Shown here piece by piece: positions 54,551-63,565 of a stretch of 64,000 bases of DNA. The position numbers and the translations under genes are program-made. Every line of letters starts with the position of its first letter. The first letter of the stretch is position 1. Origin of the DNA: Pseudoalteromonas piscicida (GTDB lineage: Bacteria > Pseudomonadota > Gammaproteobacteria > Enterobacterales > Alteromonadaceae); assembly GCF_002744175.1 (NCBI RefSeq), contig NZ_NKHF01000077.1:1-64000 (forward strand), written 5' to 3'. The notes beneath the pieces were generated by a model that searched no databases, had not been told where the DNA came from, and worked only from the letters and a program-made list of their open reading frames with translations.

Positions 54551-56011
54551 TCACTCAGCGATCAACCTAACACCATGCGATGAGCCGCAGCTTTTAATAT
54601 TCTGAGCTAAGCCAATGATTTTACTCATACCATCTTGATTAGCAGGATTATTAGGCTCTGCTGTATCTACGATTACATATTGTTGAGTACCGTAGGCGGT
54701 TACAAAGCTGAGCCTCAACACATACTGCGTATCTATGTTGAACAAACCTTTTTCACCAAACGATATATCGATAGCTTTACCATTTTTAGCGACTTCATGC
54801 CCACCAAAGTGGCTTGAAAGACAATGTACAACTGCATATGTGCTGTCTATCGGGTTGCCGTACTGCCCGAATGAGAACATAGCATCAGGATAACCAAGGT
54901 CTTGAAGGCTTTGGGCTGCTTCGCTTGATTGTGCCGCTATTGCATATTGCCTGACCTTTTCTTGCTCACGCTCTCGAGCCTGCATGATCTGGCGGTTATT
55001 TTCTTCTTCAGCTTGTTGAATCGATTCATGTGCAGCAAGGAACTTAGCTTTAGTCGATTGAGCCTCAGTCAAAACATCTTTAACTTGGCTGATGTTTTCT
55101 GCTGGCAGCCCTCTGTTCTCAAGCATCTCGCCACTTCTGATCAAGGCTTCAAGAATCGACTCTAGTTCAAACTCATTTGGGATCTGTGAACGCCATTCGG
55201 GCGATTGGAATAAGCGCTGGAGATCTAGTTGACCAGTGGCGTGCTGCTCAACGAAAGGCTTAATATTTTGATTTAGCCTTGCCGCATATTTGTTGAATAT
55301 AGCTAAATAAGGTTCATAACGAGCATCCCGTAAGTAACTATCAAATTGCTGAGATACATTTGATACTTGAGTAAGCACCTCTTTATCACTGTAAGTAAGC
55401 AGTTCCTTCATATCGGCATTGCCAGACTGTGCTAACGAGGTTACGCCTTTTACCCACTCTGATAAGTTTGATATGTGGCCTTTAATGCCCTTGATAGCAT
55501 TGTCATCTAACGCTTCAGGCAGTTTACCACCAAGGCCTGAAGCCGCTATAGAAGAGATCCGGTCACGCTCTATAGGTAACTTTTTATTACTAAAGCCGTC
55601 ACCACTATATTCAATACCATGTGACTTTAAAGCTTGTTCTAGCTCGCTCATCAACTTGCCGCCCTTTCCTTTATACTTATCAGCAACTTGTCGGGCTTGA
55701 AGGTTGCCTTCAATCTCGGCTTTCACGGTCTCAAAATAAGCTTGTTGCTTAACTAGCTTTTGCGTTTTGAAACCATCTTGACCATGCTTTTTAGTATATT
55801 CAGATAAGCACTCTTGAAACCTTTTCTCAATTTCACCAACAAGTTCGGTCGACCAGCTACCAAATGGGCTTCTAAGCCTATCAGGCTGGTAAGCTTTTGG
55901 GTCAAGGTAAGAGCTTTTCTCTAGGTGGCTACAGCTAATTGTTGTGGCTTGGGCACTCAATGCAGTGGTGGATAAAGTAACTAGGGCAATGGCTTTCCAT
56001 TTGGCGTTCAT
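54551..56011 (-). CDS. Secreted coiled-coil protein under XRE control
   Basis: A 486-residue protein with a signal peptide (cleavage after ALSAQA), a long helical/coiled-coil middle (about 55-370) and a small C-terminal globular domain with three cysteines (VVHCLSSHFGG, IKSCGSSHG). I do not recognise it. The ATG at 56011 is chosen because it begins the signal peptide and has GAGG about nine bases upstream. Its promoter region contains all three operators of the divergent XRE regulator, so it is very probably that regulator's target. An exported protein controlled by a phage-type repressor is odd in an element with no visible transfer apparatus. Confidence 0.7.
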   Translation of the reverse strand: MNAKWKAIALVTLSTTALSAQATTISCSHLEKSSYLDPKAYQPDRLRSPFGSWSTELVGEIEKRFQECLSEYTKKHGQDGFKTQKLVKQQAYFETVKAEIEGNLQARQVADKYKGKGGKLMSELEQALKSHGIEYSGDGFSNKKLPIERDRISSIAASGLGGKLPEALDDNAIKGIKGHISNLSEWVKGVTSLAQSGNADMKELLTYSDKEVLTQVSNVSQQFDSYLRDARYEPYLAIFNKYAARLNQNIKPFVEQHATGQLDLQRLFQSPEWRSQIPNEFELESILEALIRSGEMLENRGLPAENISQVKDVLTEAQSTKAKFLAAHESIQQAEEENNRQIMQAREREQEKVRQYAIAAQSSEAAQSLQDLGYPDAMFSFGQYGNPIDSTYAVVHCLSSHFGGHEVAKNGKAIDISFGEKGLFNIDTQYVLRLSFVTAYGTQQYVIVDTAEPNNPANQDGMSKIIGLAQNIKSCGSSHGVRLIAE

Positions 56012-56051
56012 ATTAGGTTCCCTCAATGGAATTAATAATCGGTTGTATTAA

Positions 56052-56128
56052 CTAAGGAATACTTAGCTTCAGCAAATACTAAGTACTCCTTAGTAAAAAA
56101 GTCAATGGAAAAACTAAGAATCTCTTAG
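56052..56128. promoter_or_regulatory. Three CTAAG-N5-CTTAG operators
   Basis: Exact copies of CTAAG-n5-CTTAG at 56052-56066, 56079-56093 and 56114-56128, with centres 27 and 35 bp apart. They lie in the 149-bp divergent gap between the secreted-protein gene and the XRE gene. This is the layout of a repressor switch controlling both promoters. Confidence 0.85.
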
Positions 56129-56160
56129 ATGAATTATTGAAGTTCAAAGAGATACTACAC

Positions 56161-56421
56161 ATGTCTAAGAGCCCATTTGCCAAACGGCTTAAGGAAGCAA
56201 GAACGAAAGCAAAGTACACCCAAGAAAAGCTCGGTATCGAAGCGGGAATTGATGAAGGTTCAGCAAGCGCCCGAATGAACCAGTACGAAAAAGGCGTTCA
56301 TGCCCCTGACTTTGGAATGGTAAAAAGCTTAGCAACCGTGCTTAAAGTACCCACCGCCTACTTTTTCTGTGAAGAAGACGACCTTGCCGAGATCATCTCG
56401 AATTACCAGCCCAACGACTAG
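56161..56421 (+). CDS. XRE family transcriptional repressor
   Basis: An 86-residue phage-type helix-turn-helix protein (FAKRLKEARTKAKYTQEKLG forms helices 1-2; the recognition region is IDEGSASARMNQYEKGVHAP). It has no dimerisation or peptidase domain, so it is not a RecA-cleaved repressor. The ATG at 56161 is used because it fits the domain start and AAAGAGA lies nine bases before it. Three palindromic operators just upstream suggest autoregulation and control of the divergent secreted-protein gene. It may also govern the AAA+ gene 140 bp downstream. Confidence 0.88.
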   Translation: MSKSPFAKRLKEARTKAKYTQEKLGIEAGIDEGSASARMNQYEKGVHAPDFGMVKSLATVLKVPTAYFFCEEDDLAEIISNYQPND

Positions 56422-56561
56422 TCGTTTCGGTGCCTAAGTTCGGCCAAGGCTCACCCTAAAACCGCTTAAGCCTTCCTGATACCTTGGATTAAAAGAAACA
56501 GGGTATCAACTATGTTAATCATACACTTACAGCAATATTGCCTTCAGCTGATGGAGGCAGT

Positions 56562-58598
56562 ATGACTCGAACATACAACAAGCTACTGCCCTCAAATATG
56601 TATCAGTCGTACGCCACAGGCTATACATATCGGGCAATGACCTCAGGCTTTATCGATTCCACTGATTTAATGGCGGTCAAAGGTGCCACCATTAAAAGTA
56701 TCTGTGGCACTTCCTTTAAGTTCACGGGGCAAAATGAAGACTTCGACAACCTAATCCACCACCTACACCAAAGGTTATCTGTGACCAAAGGCTGCGACCT
56801 AGGTCATAACTGCCGTGTATTTGAACATGGCTTACAGCTGCCCGCCAACAGCTGGAAAGTGATTAAACTCATGGTGGTGCTTAAGGTAAACGGTGGCCTT
56901 TATGAGTGGATACACTGCTGTCTGCCTTCGGACATTCATATCAACTCGATGTTTTCTCATATGGTCGGTATCACTGAAGAGGCGCTAATTAATATCAACC
57001 TCGCCTTGGTGGAAACTGGCCTTGTGCAGGGTTCACAATACCTTCAGCTAGACCAATCAGGTATCCCTAATGCCTTGGTGGAAAAGTTAGTGGGTGAAAA
57101 GGTTACCAGTTATACCGAGCTAATTGAACCATTAGTACAGATGCAACCACCATCCACCTTAAAGTTAAGTGACTTTAAGCACCTTGAATTGGAGGACTTA
57201 TTTGCCTTCCTTGATGTGGCATTAAATCACTCCATCCAAGGCTGTAACGTGCTTTTGTGGGGCGAGCCTGGCACAGGCAAGACTCAACTAAGTCGCTTTT
57301 TGGCTGATACCTTAGGCGCTTCGCTTATTGCCATTAAAGCCTTTGGCTCTGATGTCCACCAGCAGGAGGTGGATTATGACCAAGAGAGATTAAGTTCAAA
57401 CCTTAGGCTTCAACACCACCATTTGGTACAGCGAATAGTTAGCCATGACGAGAAGTCTTTGCTTATGTTGGACGAGGCCGAGGATATTTTAGTCCAACAG
57501 GTGTTTAACCACCGCGCCTCAGGTGGCAAAGATAACCTACATGCCACACTTGAAGCCAACACCGTACCGTGTATTTGGGTGGTTAATTCGGTAGAAGACA
57601 TTCCAGCCAGCGTCCTAAGGCGGTTCAATTTCGTTAAACACATTTTCGTACCAGACAACCGTGTTATGGAAGGCATTATCGCCAATACCACCAAAGGTTT
57701 AAGATTGAGCAAACCATTTAAGGCGCAGCTCGCCACCAAGGATAATATTACCCCAGCCAATATCGCCAATGCCGCCTTCGTGTGCCATACCATAGGCCAC
57801 CAAGGTAAACAGGCAGAAGCCTTAGTGGATAACCTAATTACCGAAGTCCACCAAGCCTGTGGCTTTAATACCAATACCGCCAGCTACAAACCACCAATGG
57901 CGTTTTCACTCGATAACCTAAACATCAAAGGTGGCAATAAAGCCTTGGTGGAAATTAAGCGAGCCATGAAAAAACATAGTGGTATACGCGCCCTATTCAC
58001 GGGGCCAAGTGGCACGGGGAAATCTGCGCTAGCCAACCACCTAGCCCAAATATCCAACCAAGAGCTAATCACCGTCCGTTGCAGTGATGTACTTGATAAG
58101 TATGTGGGTGGCTCAGAAAAGAACATCGCTAGCATTTTTGCCAAGGCCACAGAGCAGCAGGCGGTACTTTTTATTGATGAGGTGGATAGCCTATTGGCTG
58201 ATAGGTCTGGGGCTTCTCAAAACTTTGAAATACAGCAAGTTAACGAGCTACTGACTCAAATCGACTGTTTCGAGTTCCCTCTTTTTGCAGCTACTAACTT
58301 TGATAAACATCTTGATCGCGCTGTAATGCGTCGCTTTGACTTTAAATTAGCATTTGAACATCTTACATCAGAACAGCTAAAACGGCTCTTCAAAACAGCC
58401 TGTGGACGCTCTCAGATAACAGATTATCAGCTTCAGAAGCTAGAAAATCTTAAAAACATCACTGTGGGTGATTTTGCGATTATCAAACGCAGACAGCAAT
58501 TTTCGACGACTAAGCTATCCGCCCAAGACTGCTTAAACATTCTCATTACTGAATCCAATCACAAGCAAACCACAAGGCCCATCGGCTTTGTAAAGTAA
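56562..58598 (+). CDS. Double AAA+ ATPase
   Basis: A 678-residue cytoplasmic protein with an unrecognised N-terminal domain (about 1-200) and two AAA+ modules. Module 1: Walker A LLWGEPGTGKTQL near residue 232, Walker B LLMLDEAEDIL near 305. Module 2: Walker A LFTGPSGTGKSALA near 478, Walker B VLFIDEVDSLLADRSG near 537, then AATNFDKHLDRAVMRRFDFK (sensor 1 and arginine finger). The second module resembles Cdc48/FtsH-type unfoldases. The ATG at 56562 has GGAGG five bases upstream. DUF6641 follows at 23 bases, so the two form an operon. A protein-remodelling role is inferred. Confidence 0.85.
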   Translation: MTRTYNKLLPSNMYQSYATGYTYRAMTSGFIDSTDLMAVKGATIKSICGTSFKFTGQNEDFDNLIHHLHQRLSVTKGCDLGHNCRVFEHGLQLPANSWKVIKLMVVLKVNGGLYEWIHCCLPSDIHINSMFSHMVGITEEALININLALVETGLVQGSQYLQLDQSGIPNALVEKLVGEKVTSYTELIEPLVQMQPPSTLKLSDFKHLELEDLFAFLDVALNHSIQGCNVLLWGEPGTGKTQLSRFLADTLGASLIAIKAFGSDVHQQEVDYDQERLSSNLRLQHHHLVQRIVSHDEKSLLMLDEAEDILVQQVFNHRASGGKDNLHATLEANTVPCIWVVNSVEDIPASVLRRFNFVKHIFVPDNRVMEGIIANTTKGLRLSKPFKAQLATKDNITPANIANAAFVCHTIGHQGKQAEALVDNLITEVHQACGFNTNTASYKPPMAFSLDNLNIKGGNKALVEIKRAMKKHSGIRALFTGPSGTGKSALANHLAQISNQELITVRCSDVLDKYVGGSEKNIASIFAKATEQQAVLFIDEVDSLLADRSGASQNFEIQQVNELLTQIDCFEFPLFAATNFDKHLDRAVMRRFDFKLAFEHLTSEQLKRLFKTACGRSQITDYQLQKLENLKNITVGDFAIIKRRQQFSTTKLSAQDCLNILITESNHKQTTRPIGFVK

Positions 58599-58621
58599 CC
58601 ACAAACCAAAAGGTAAATACC

Positions 58622-59059
58622 ATGACTAAATCAATATTGAGTACGCTCAAGGCCGTTTCACGCCCAGAGAAAAGCACCACACCTGAGGCCAAGCGCCGTG
58701 AAAAGCTAATCAACCGCCTCCAAATCCAACTGGAAATGGCAACCGCTATGGTTAACGGTGAGTCCTACACCTGTTACAAAGAAAAGTGGCAGAAGAACGA
58801 AGAAACAGGCCAACAGGAGAAGGTTAAAGTCGCCAAGAAGGTAAGCCCTTGGTTTTACGCCAAAGGCGGCAAGTATTACTTGGAGGTCCGATACGCTAAC
58901 AAACCATTGGAGCTGTCCAAAGGCAATCACGCCATTGAAGTTGGTGATAAGGAACACCTACCTACAATAATCCAAACCGTGATCAATGCCACCGCCAATG
59001 GTGAACTGGATAAGGCTATTGAAATAGTAACCAGCAGCCTGCCAATCAATAAATCCTAA
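58622..59059 (+). CDS. DUF6641 family protein
   Basis: A 145-residue basic protein resembling the DUF6641 family found on integrative elements. Features seen are an N-terminal helical part with RRREKL-like start (KRREKLINRLQIQLEMAT), a Tyr/Trp-containing middle (VSPWFYAKGGKYYLEVRYANKPLELSKG, quoted by its ends) and an acidic helical tail. It has no known activity. Its partnership with the double AAA+ ATPase (23-bp gap) suggests it is a substrate adaptor or DNA-side partner, which is inference. Confidence 0.7.
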   Translation: MTKSILSTLKAVSRPEKSTTPEAKRREKLINRLQIQLEMATAMVNGESYTCYKEKWQKNEETGQQEKVKVAKKVSPWFYAKGGKYYLEVRYANKPLELSKGNHAIEVGDKEHLPTIIQTVINATANGELDKAIEIVTSSLPINKS

Positions 59060-59072
59060 TCCTATTCGCCGT

Positions 59073-59097
59073 GCCAAGGTCGCTCAATGACCTTGGC
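59073..59097 (+). terminator. Terminator after DUF6641
   Basis: GCCAAGGTC (59073-59081) pairs perfectly with GACCTTGGC (59089-59097), 14 bases past the stop codon. No long U-tract follows. It lies between convergent genes. Confidence 0.65.
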
Positions 59098-59127
59098 AAA
59101 TTTAGAATTACCTTACTTAGTCTTCTC

Positions 59128-60030
59128 TCAATCACTGGTGTCATTTAGTTCACTTACTAACCTTTCTTCAAGAGCTTTCAACATTTCCCCATTATTTGTT
59201 TTCCAGCTTTGAGGACCACTTCGACTATTACCTGCGACTAGGGATGCGGCATAAGAGGAAGAGCTTATAAGTTTATCTTTCATCAATATATAACAGTCCT
59301 CTCTCTCTTCAAGAGCACCATCTTCAATCATTTTTTCTTTAATTAACTTGCTTTTACCAGGCATACTAGTTGAGGATTTTTTAGAAATCTGAGAACCAGC
59401 TAACAATAAGAAACCATCATCTGTTAACTTCCCACTTGCCGTTAGCTTATGTACAGTAAAATAAAAAATATAATTCACTAACGTCTCTTGCTCTGTAGTT
59501 GGCAAGCTCGATGGTGATTTGATTGAAACTGGTTCTAGAATTTTATGACTTAAACTGCCCAATATCAGTCTTATATTATCTATAAACTCTTCCATAGCCG
59601 CAGTATCTGCCCTTGGGAGAATTGAACGTGTTGGCGTGTTGCTATTTTCTAACTGATATCGATCGGCACATTTAGAAACCTCAACCAGCCTTGATTCAAG
59701 GTATTTAATATGGCCTTTTGTTAAATTTTCGTCTTTGCTCGTGAAAATAATGACTTCATTCCAGAACTCTTTTTTCCTATCATGGTCAGCCAATCTTTTG
59801 AAAACATCCTCAGATTCACCAATATATGCCACATTACTATCAGAGTTGCTGCTCTCAAATAGAAAGTAAACACCGGGTCTTTTACTCTCATCCCATTTTG
59901 CCAACTCTGAAAACCTACTTCTTGGACAGGCTAAAGCTTGGCCAGTCCAGTTCGCAATTTCAACATGCCTTAAGCCTGTTGGGCTCCCATCAGCCAGAAA
60001 AATCCTAATGCTCCTTCCAAATTTCGACAT
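59128..60030 (-). CDS. GIY-YIG nuclease family protein with DUF4357
   Basis: A 300-residue protein. The GIY-YIG fold lies near residues 50-125: GVYFLF (GIY equivalent), VAYIGESEDVFKRLADH (YIG equivalent with the conserved Arg) and the Glu of KYLESRLVEV. The C-terminus has the DUF4357-type end (SYAASLVAGNSRSGPQSWK), common in proteins linked to restriction or methyltransferase loci. The N-terminal 45 residues are a small DNA-binding-like lead. A good AGGAG site precedes the ATG. It is probably a DNA nuclease in the element's right-hand cargo block; its target is unknown. Confidence 0.8.
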   Translation of the reverse strand: MSKFGRSIRIFLADGSPTGLRHVEIANWTGQALACPRSRFSELAKWDESKRPGVYFLFESSNSDSNVAYIGESEDVFKRLADHDRKKEFWNEVIIFTSKDENLTKGHIKYLESRLVEVSKCADRYQLENSNTPTRSILPRADTAAMEEFIDNIRLILGSLSHKILEPVSIKSPSSLPTTEQETLVNYIFYFTVHKLTASGKLTDDGFLLLAGSQISKKSSTSMPGKSKLIKEKMIEDGALEEREDCYILMKDKLISSSSYAASLVAGNSRSGPQSWKTNNGEMLKALEERLVSELNDTSD

Positions 60031-60121
60031 TTTTTCTCCTATATCGACGTAAACCTTAAAAGCAAAAGTTTTAAGATCGTCTGATTGTCATTATGCGATA
60101 AACCAAATGAAAATAACTAAA

Positions 60122-61036
60122 TTAAGATCTCTTTGCTAGAAGCCAATTAACCAACCCTGTACTTATTACCAAATCCGCTATTCTGGAGGTATCCCAAATG
60201 GATACTCTTGGATCCACTAGCTTCAACTTATTAATATCGCCGGAATATGTATGAAAGACGAAATACATTTCATGATACTGAGGGTGCGTCGTGAAGGTTT
60301 CAAAGTACTTTTGAATTTGATTAGCTGTCGTTATAGATTTTACTTGAACAAAAGCCCGCTTCTGAGTTACTGGTGAAAATAAGTCTAAATCTATATTTTT
60401 CTCGGCTTTACCTAATACTGAAATCCTCTGCCATCCAGATTGAGAAAAGATTAAGTCTATTAGTAGTTCAAAATCATGCCACCAAAGCCCTTTAATAAGT
60501 TCCTCAGTACTCGATTTCAATGCTGCCAATGCAGCCTGTGCCACTTGAATTTCAGGTTGAACTTCACCATTAATTTTTCTTAGCAGATAATCTGAAAGTT
60601 CAACTCCACAAATAGTTCCTCTATATCCCTGAACCTTTGTGACTCTTCCATCAATATTTTCGATAAATAGAGGGTTACCTCTCTTATCCTCACAACTCCA
60701 TGCTCCTATAACCTCTCTGATTCGGCTACCATGGCGTTCAACTTCTTTGACTTCCTCATTAGCATGGCACCAATACATCTTACGCTTATAAAAAGTAATC
60801 CATATGTCTTTATCCGAAAGTTCATAAAAATCACGAATCTGATTTAAGTCTCTTTTAGCAGCCCCCGAATTACCGTTCCTGTGTGTTAGCCAATAGTTGT
60901 AAACGGAGTCCCAATCTCCACTCAATGAGTCATGATGGTGTGGGCTTTCGTACCCAAGTTTTAAAGTTTGATATTTTTCTATACACTCGGTTTCCCACTT
61001 GCCACCATCACCTAACTTTATATAACGTATTTTCAT
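60122..61036 (-). CDS. Mrr-like restriction endonuclease
   Basis: A 304-residue protein. The C-terminal part (about 185-300) has an Mrr-type PD-(D/E)xK core: WHDFELLIDLIFSQSGW, then NIDLDLFSP, then AFVQVKS (Asp and Q-x-K). The N-terminal 150 residues form a separate domain with IRYIKLGDGGKWETECI and IWITFYKRKMYWCHA. Its arrangement is reminiscent of small modified-base readers, but I cannot name it. Mrr-like proteins often cut methylated foreign DNA. It is encoded next to the GIY-YIG gene and the integrase, so this side of the element also carries probable defence cargo. Confidence 0.78.
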   Translation of the reverse strand: MKIRYIKLGDGGKWETECIEKYQTLKLGYESPHHHDSLSGDWDSVYNYWLTHRNGNSGAAKRDLNQIRDFYELSDKDIWITFYKRKMYWCHANEEVKEVERHGSRIREVIGAWSCEDKRGNPLFIENIDGRVTKVQGYRGTICGVELSDYLLRKINGEVQPEIQVAQAALAALKSSTEELIKGLWWHDFELLIDLIFSQSGWQRISVLGKAEKNIDLDLFSPVTQKRAFVQVKSITTANQIQKYFETFTTHPQYHEMYFVFHTYSGDINKLKLVDPRVSIWDTSRIADLVISTGLVNWLLAKRS

Positions 61037-61077
61037 AAACGTCCTTGATCCATATTTAGCTCTAGGTCACTACATTT

Positions 61078-62853
61078 TTAACTTAGAGCCTCAACTTTGA
61101 AAGAATCCACCACCTCAACTAAGTTTTTAATACTCGTTGCCTTGTGGGTATAGTTGCTAGTGATACCAAACGAGCTAATCTCATGCCCTACCACCTGTTG
61201 AAGGTTGTTCACTGGCACGCCATCATTCATCAACTTGGTGATAAAGGTATGACGGAAGCTATGGAATGATCGCTTATGGCCTAATTCGTTAAAGGTCGGC
61301 ACGCCAATGGATTCCATTAGCCTAGGCACCCAACCTGTTACACGTACTGACTTATCTAACTCTTCAAATAACCATTGGTCACATGTGGCCACATACTCAA
61401 TAAAGCCGCTCGCTACCAAGGTCTTGTGTATTGGTATCTTGCGTTTGGCATTGTCCGTTTTTAACTTTTGATCCTTATGCTCGTCGGTGATGAGTATGTA
61501 ATGCCGCTGGGTTTCCTCATCATATCGAATATCCGACTTCCTTAATTGAGACAGCTCACCAAGGCGTGCCCCTGTGTATATGCCAAGTTGAATAATCCAC
61601 TTCTTCCAAGGCTTGTGTTGCTCCTTGGCGGCATTTAAGAACTGTTTTAGCTCTGTATCCGAGAAAGCACCTCGGGTATTGGTAGTAAAGTCGCGCTTGA
61701 TAGAGCAAGGTGACACACTAATCAGGTCCACTGTGTCTTTCTTCGCATACGCGAATACCGACTGTGTCCATTTGTAATACCCTTGGACCGACTTAGGTGA
61801 AATCAAATCATCCTCGGGCACTTCACACTCCACCCGTTCTTGCCAGCTCATTTTGTTGTAAGGCGCGATATTCATACGGGGTAATTCAAAGCATTTGTCG
61901 ATAAATCGCCCTATATCCTTAGGCTTATACTGCTCGATTGGTCGATCTTCCATTACAAGTCGCCATATCGTATAGACTCTTTCATAATCCTTCTGGATTT
62001 TCTCAGTCAGTTTTTCCTTTTTAATTTTGAATTCAAGGAATTCGGCATAAACCTCCGAAAACAGAGGACCTGTAGGCTCTTCTTTCCCCTCAGGAGCAGC
62101 TGCCTTAGGCTCAGGGGATTTGGCTAATAAGCCTTGGACTTCTCGCTCTCCTAGGAAGTCTTCGTTAAAGATGGACGCCAATAACTCCCCCCTAACAGCA
62201 TTACTGGCCTTGAGCTTACTCAATAGGACTCGGTAAGGAAGGCTATTTGGCTCAATGGAAAAGCCGTGTTCGGCGAGCAGTTCATTGGCCTGTTGGGGTA
62301 GACCTTCTTCATCGGTAGTATCTTCCTCCATCCTTGAGAACACCTTCACCACCGAAGCCATTGACTCTAGGAAAGACCACCTCTCACCTTCAGGCAAACC
62401 TTTAATAATCTCAGCAAATCGATTTACCCGCTCTTCATTAGAATCAGTATCCGCCATGTGGATAAACAACTCTTTGAATCTGCTATCCAGCTCCAGTATC
62501 GATTTATCACCCAAGGCATTAACAGCATGGCCACCATCGCTAAAGCCCTGCTCTAGCTTGGCTATCAATGGATCTATATCGGCTATGGTTAACTGCTTTT
62601 GCATGGCATTTTTTATCTGGTTTAGCTGTTGGCTTATTAAGCTAGTGTCTAACGTCCTTGAATGAATGACAAGCCCCTTTAGCTTTGAAATTAGTGGCTT
62701 GAGTCGTTCCATCAATACCAAGGCCACCTCTAGTTTGTGTGTCCTAAGGCACAGCCTTACTTCCCTCACTCCAAGGCGCTTAGGTATTTTAATCCTAAGG
62801 TAGTACGTGGCCTTACGGCGATATAAATATTGGCAACCAACTACGGCTTGCAT
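61078..62853 (-). CDS. Tyrosine integrase of the element
   Basis: A 591-residue site-specific recombinase, longer than the usual 400 because of an extended N-terminal part (about 1-260). It begins like DUF6538-type integrases (YLYRRKATYYLRIKIPKRL). Core-binding domain about 265-395. Catalytic residues: Arg in TGARLGELSQL near 424, His-x-x-Arg in HSFRHTF near 531, His in VGHEISS near 553 and the nucleophile Tyr in SNYTHKA near 567. The ATG at 62853 is used because GAGGT lies six bases before it. It reads away from rnpB and should act at the repeats in rnpB. Confidence 0.93.
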   Translation of the reverse strand: MQAVVGCQYLYRRKATYYLRIKIPKRLGVREVRLCLRTHKLEVALVLMERLKPLISKLKGLVIHSRTLDTSLISQQLNQIKNAMQKQLTIADIDPLIAKLEQGFSDGGHAVNALGDKSILELDSRFKELFIHMADTDSNEERVNRFAEIIKGLPEGERWSFLESMASVVKVFSRMEEDTTDEEGLPQQANELLAEHGFSIEPNSLPYRVLLSKLKASNAVRGELLASIFNEDFLGEREVQGLLAKSPEPKAAAPEGKEEPTGPLFSEVYAEFLEFKIKKEKLTEKIQKDYERVYTIWRLVMEDRPIEQYKPKDIGRFIDKCFELPRMNIAPYNKMSWQERVECEVPEDDLISPKSVQGYYKWTQSVFAYAKKDTVDLISVSPCSIKRDFTTNTRGAFSDTELKQFLNAAKEQHKPWKKWIIQLGIYTGARLGELSQLRKSDIRYDEETQRHYILITDEHKDQKLKTDNAKRKIPIHKTLVASGFIEYVATCDQWLFEELDKSVRVTGWVPRLMESIGVPTFNELGHKRSFHSFRHTFITKLMNDGVPVNNLQQVVGHEISSFGITSNYTHKATSIKNLVEVVDSFKVEALS

Positions 62854-62887
62854 ATTCACCTCACTAACCAATGCAGATCAAAGCACC

Positions 62888-63110
62888 GTGTACCAAAGCC
62901 ATGTACCACAGAAATTGTGCTTTTGAACTTTAAAATCAAACTGTTAGTGAAAAGTGTATCAGGCGAAAAGAAGCTCCTAAATCAATACCTTAGGAATTTA
63001 TAGCGAGTTGAATTTTGTTTTGTGAATTGAGTTTTAAAGCTGCGAGCCGTGTACCAAGCGGTACATGGAAATGTGATTTGAGGGTGGATAACTTTAGTGT
63101 ACCGCTTGAT
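62888..63110. promoter_or_regulatory. Candidate integrase arm-binding repeats
   Basis: Between the integrase gene and the att site three related motifs occur: GTGTACCAAAGCCATGTACC (62888-62907), GTGTACCAAGCGGTACATGG (63051 region, 63049-63068) and GTGTACCGCTTGAT (63097-63110). The middle one contains the palindrome GTACC-aagc-GGTAC. Repeated motifs of this kind beside an att core commonly bind integrase or excisionase. Confidence 0.55.
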
Positions 63111-63140
63111 CTACATAAGCAAATCAAGCGGTTACTAAAG
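63093..63140 (-). terminator. Element-supplied hairpin beside rnpB
   Basis: TTTAGTGTACCGCTTGAT pairs, with one bulge, with ATCAAGCGGTTACTAAA across a 12-base loop. It sits just past the mature rnpB 3' end and is related to the hairpin at 45141-45175 (shared GTAACC, CTTGA and TTACTAA). Together they suggest the element carries a substitute for the rnpB downstream hairpin. Confidence 0.65.
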
Positions 63141-63141
63141 C

Positions 63142-63513
<372 letters not shown>

Positions 63514-63565
63514 CGGGCGATTATACGCACTTTACAACCAGAACGCACGCGATAAATTGCGTGTA

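Noticed and set aside
51003..56421. Filamentous prophage, suggested by the initiator and repressor
   Set aside because: No coat, Zot-like assembly or minor tip protein gene is present.
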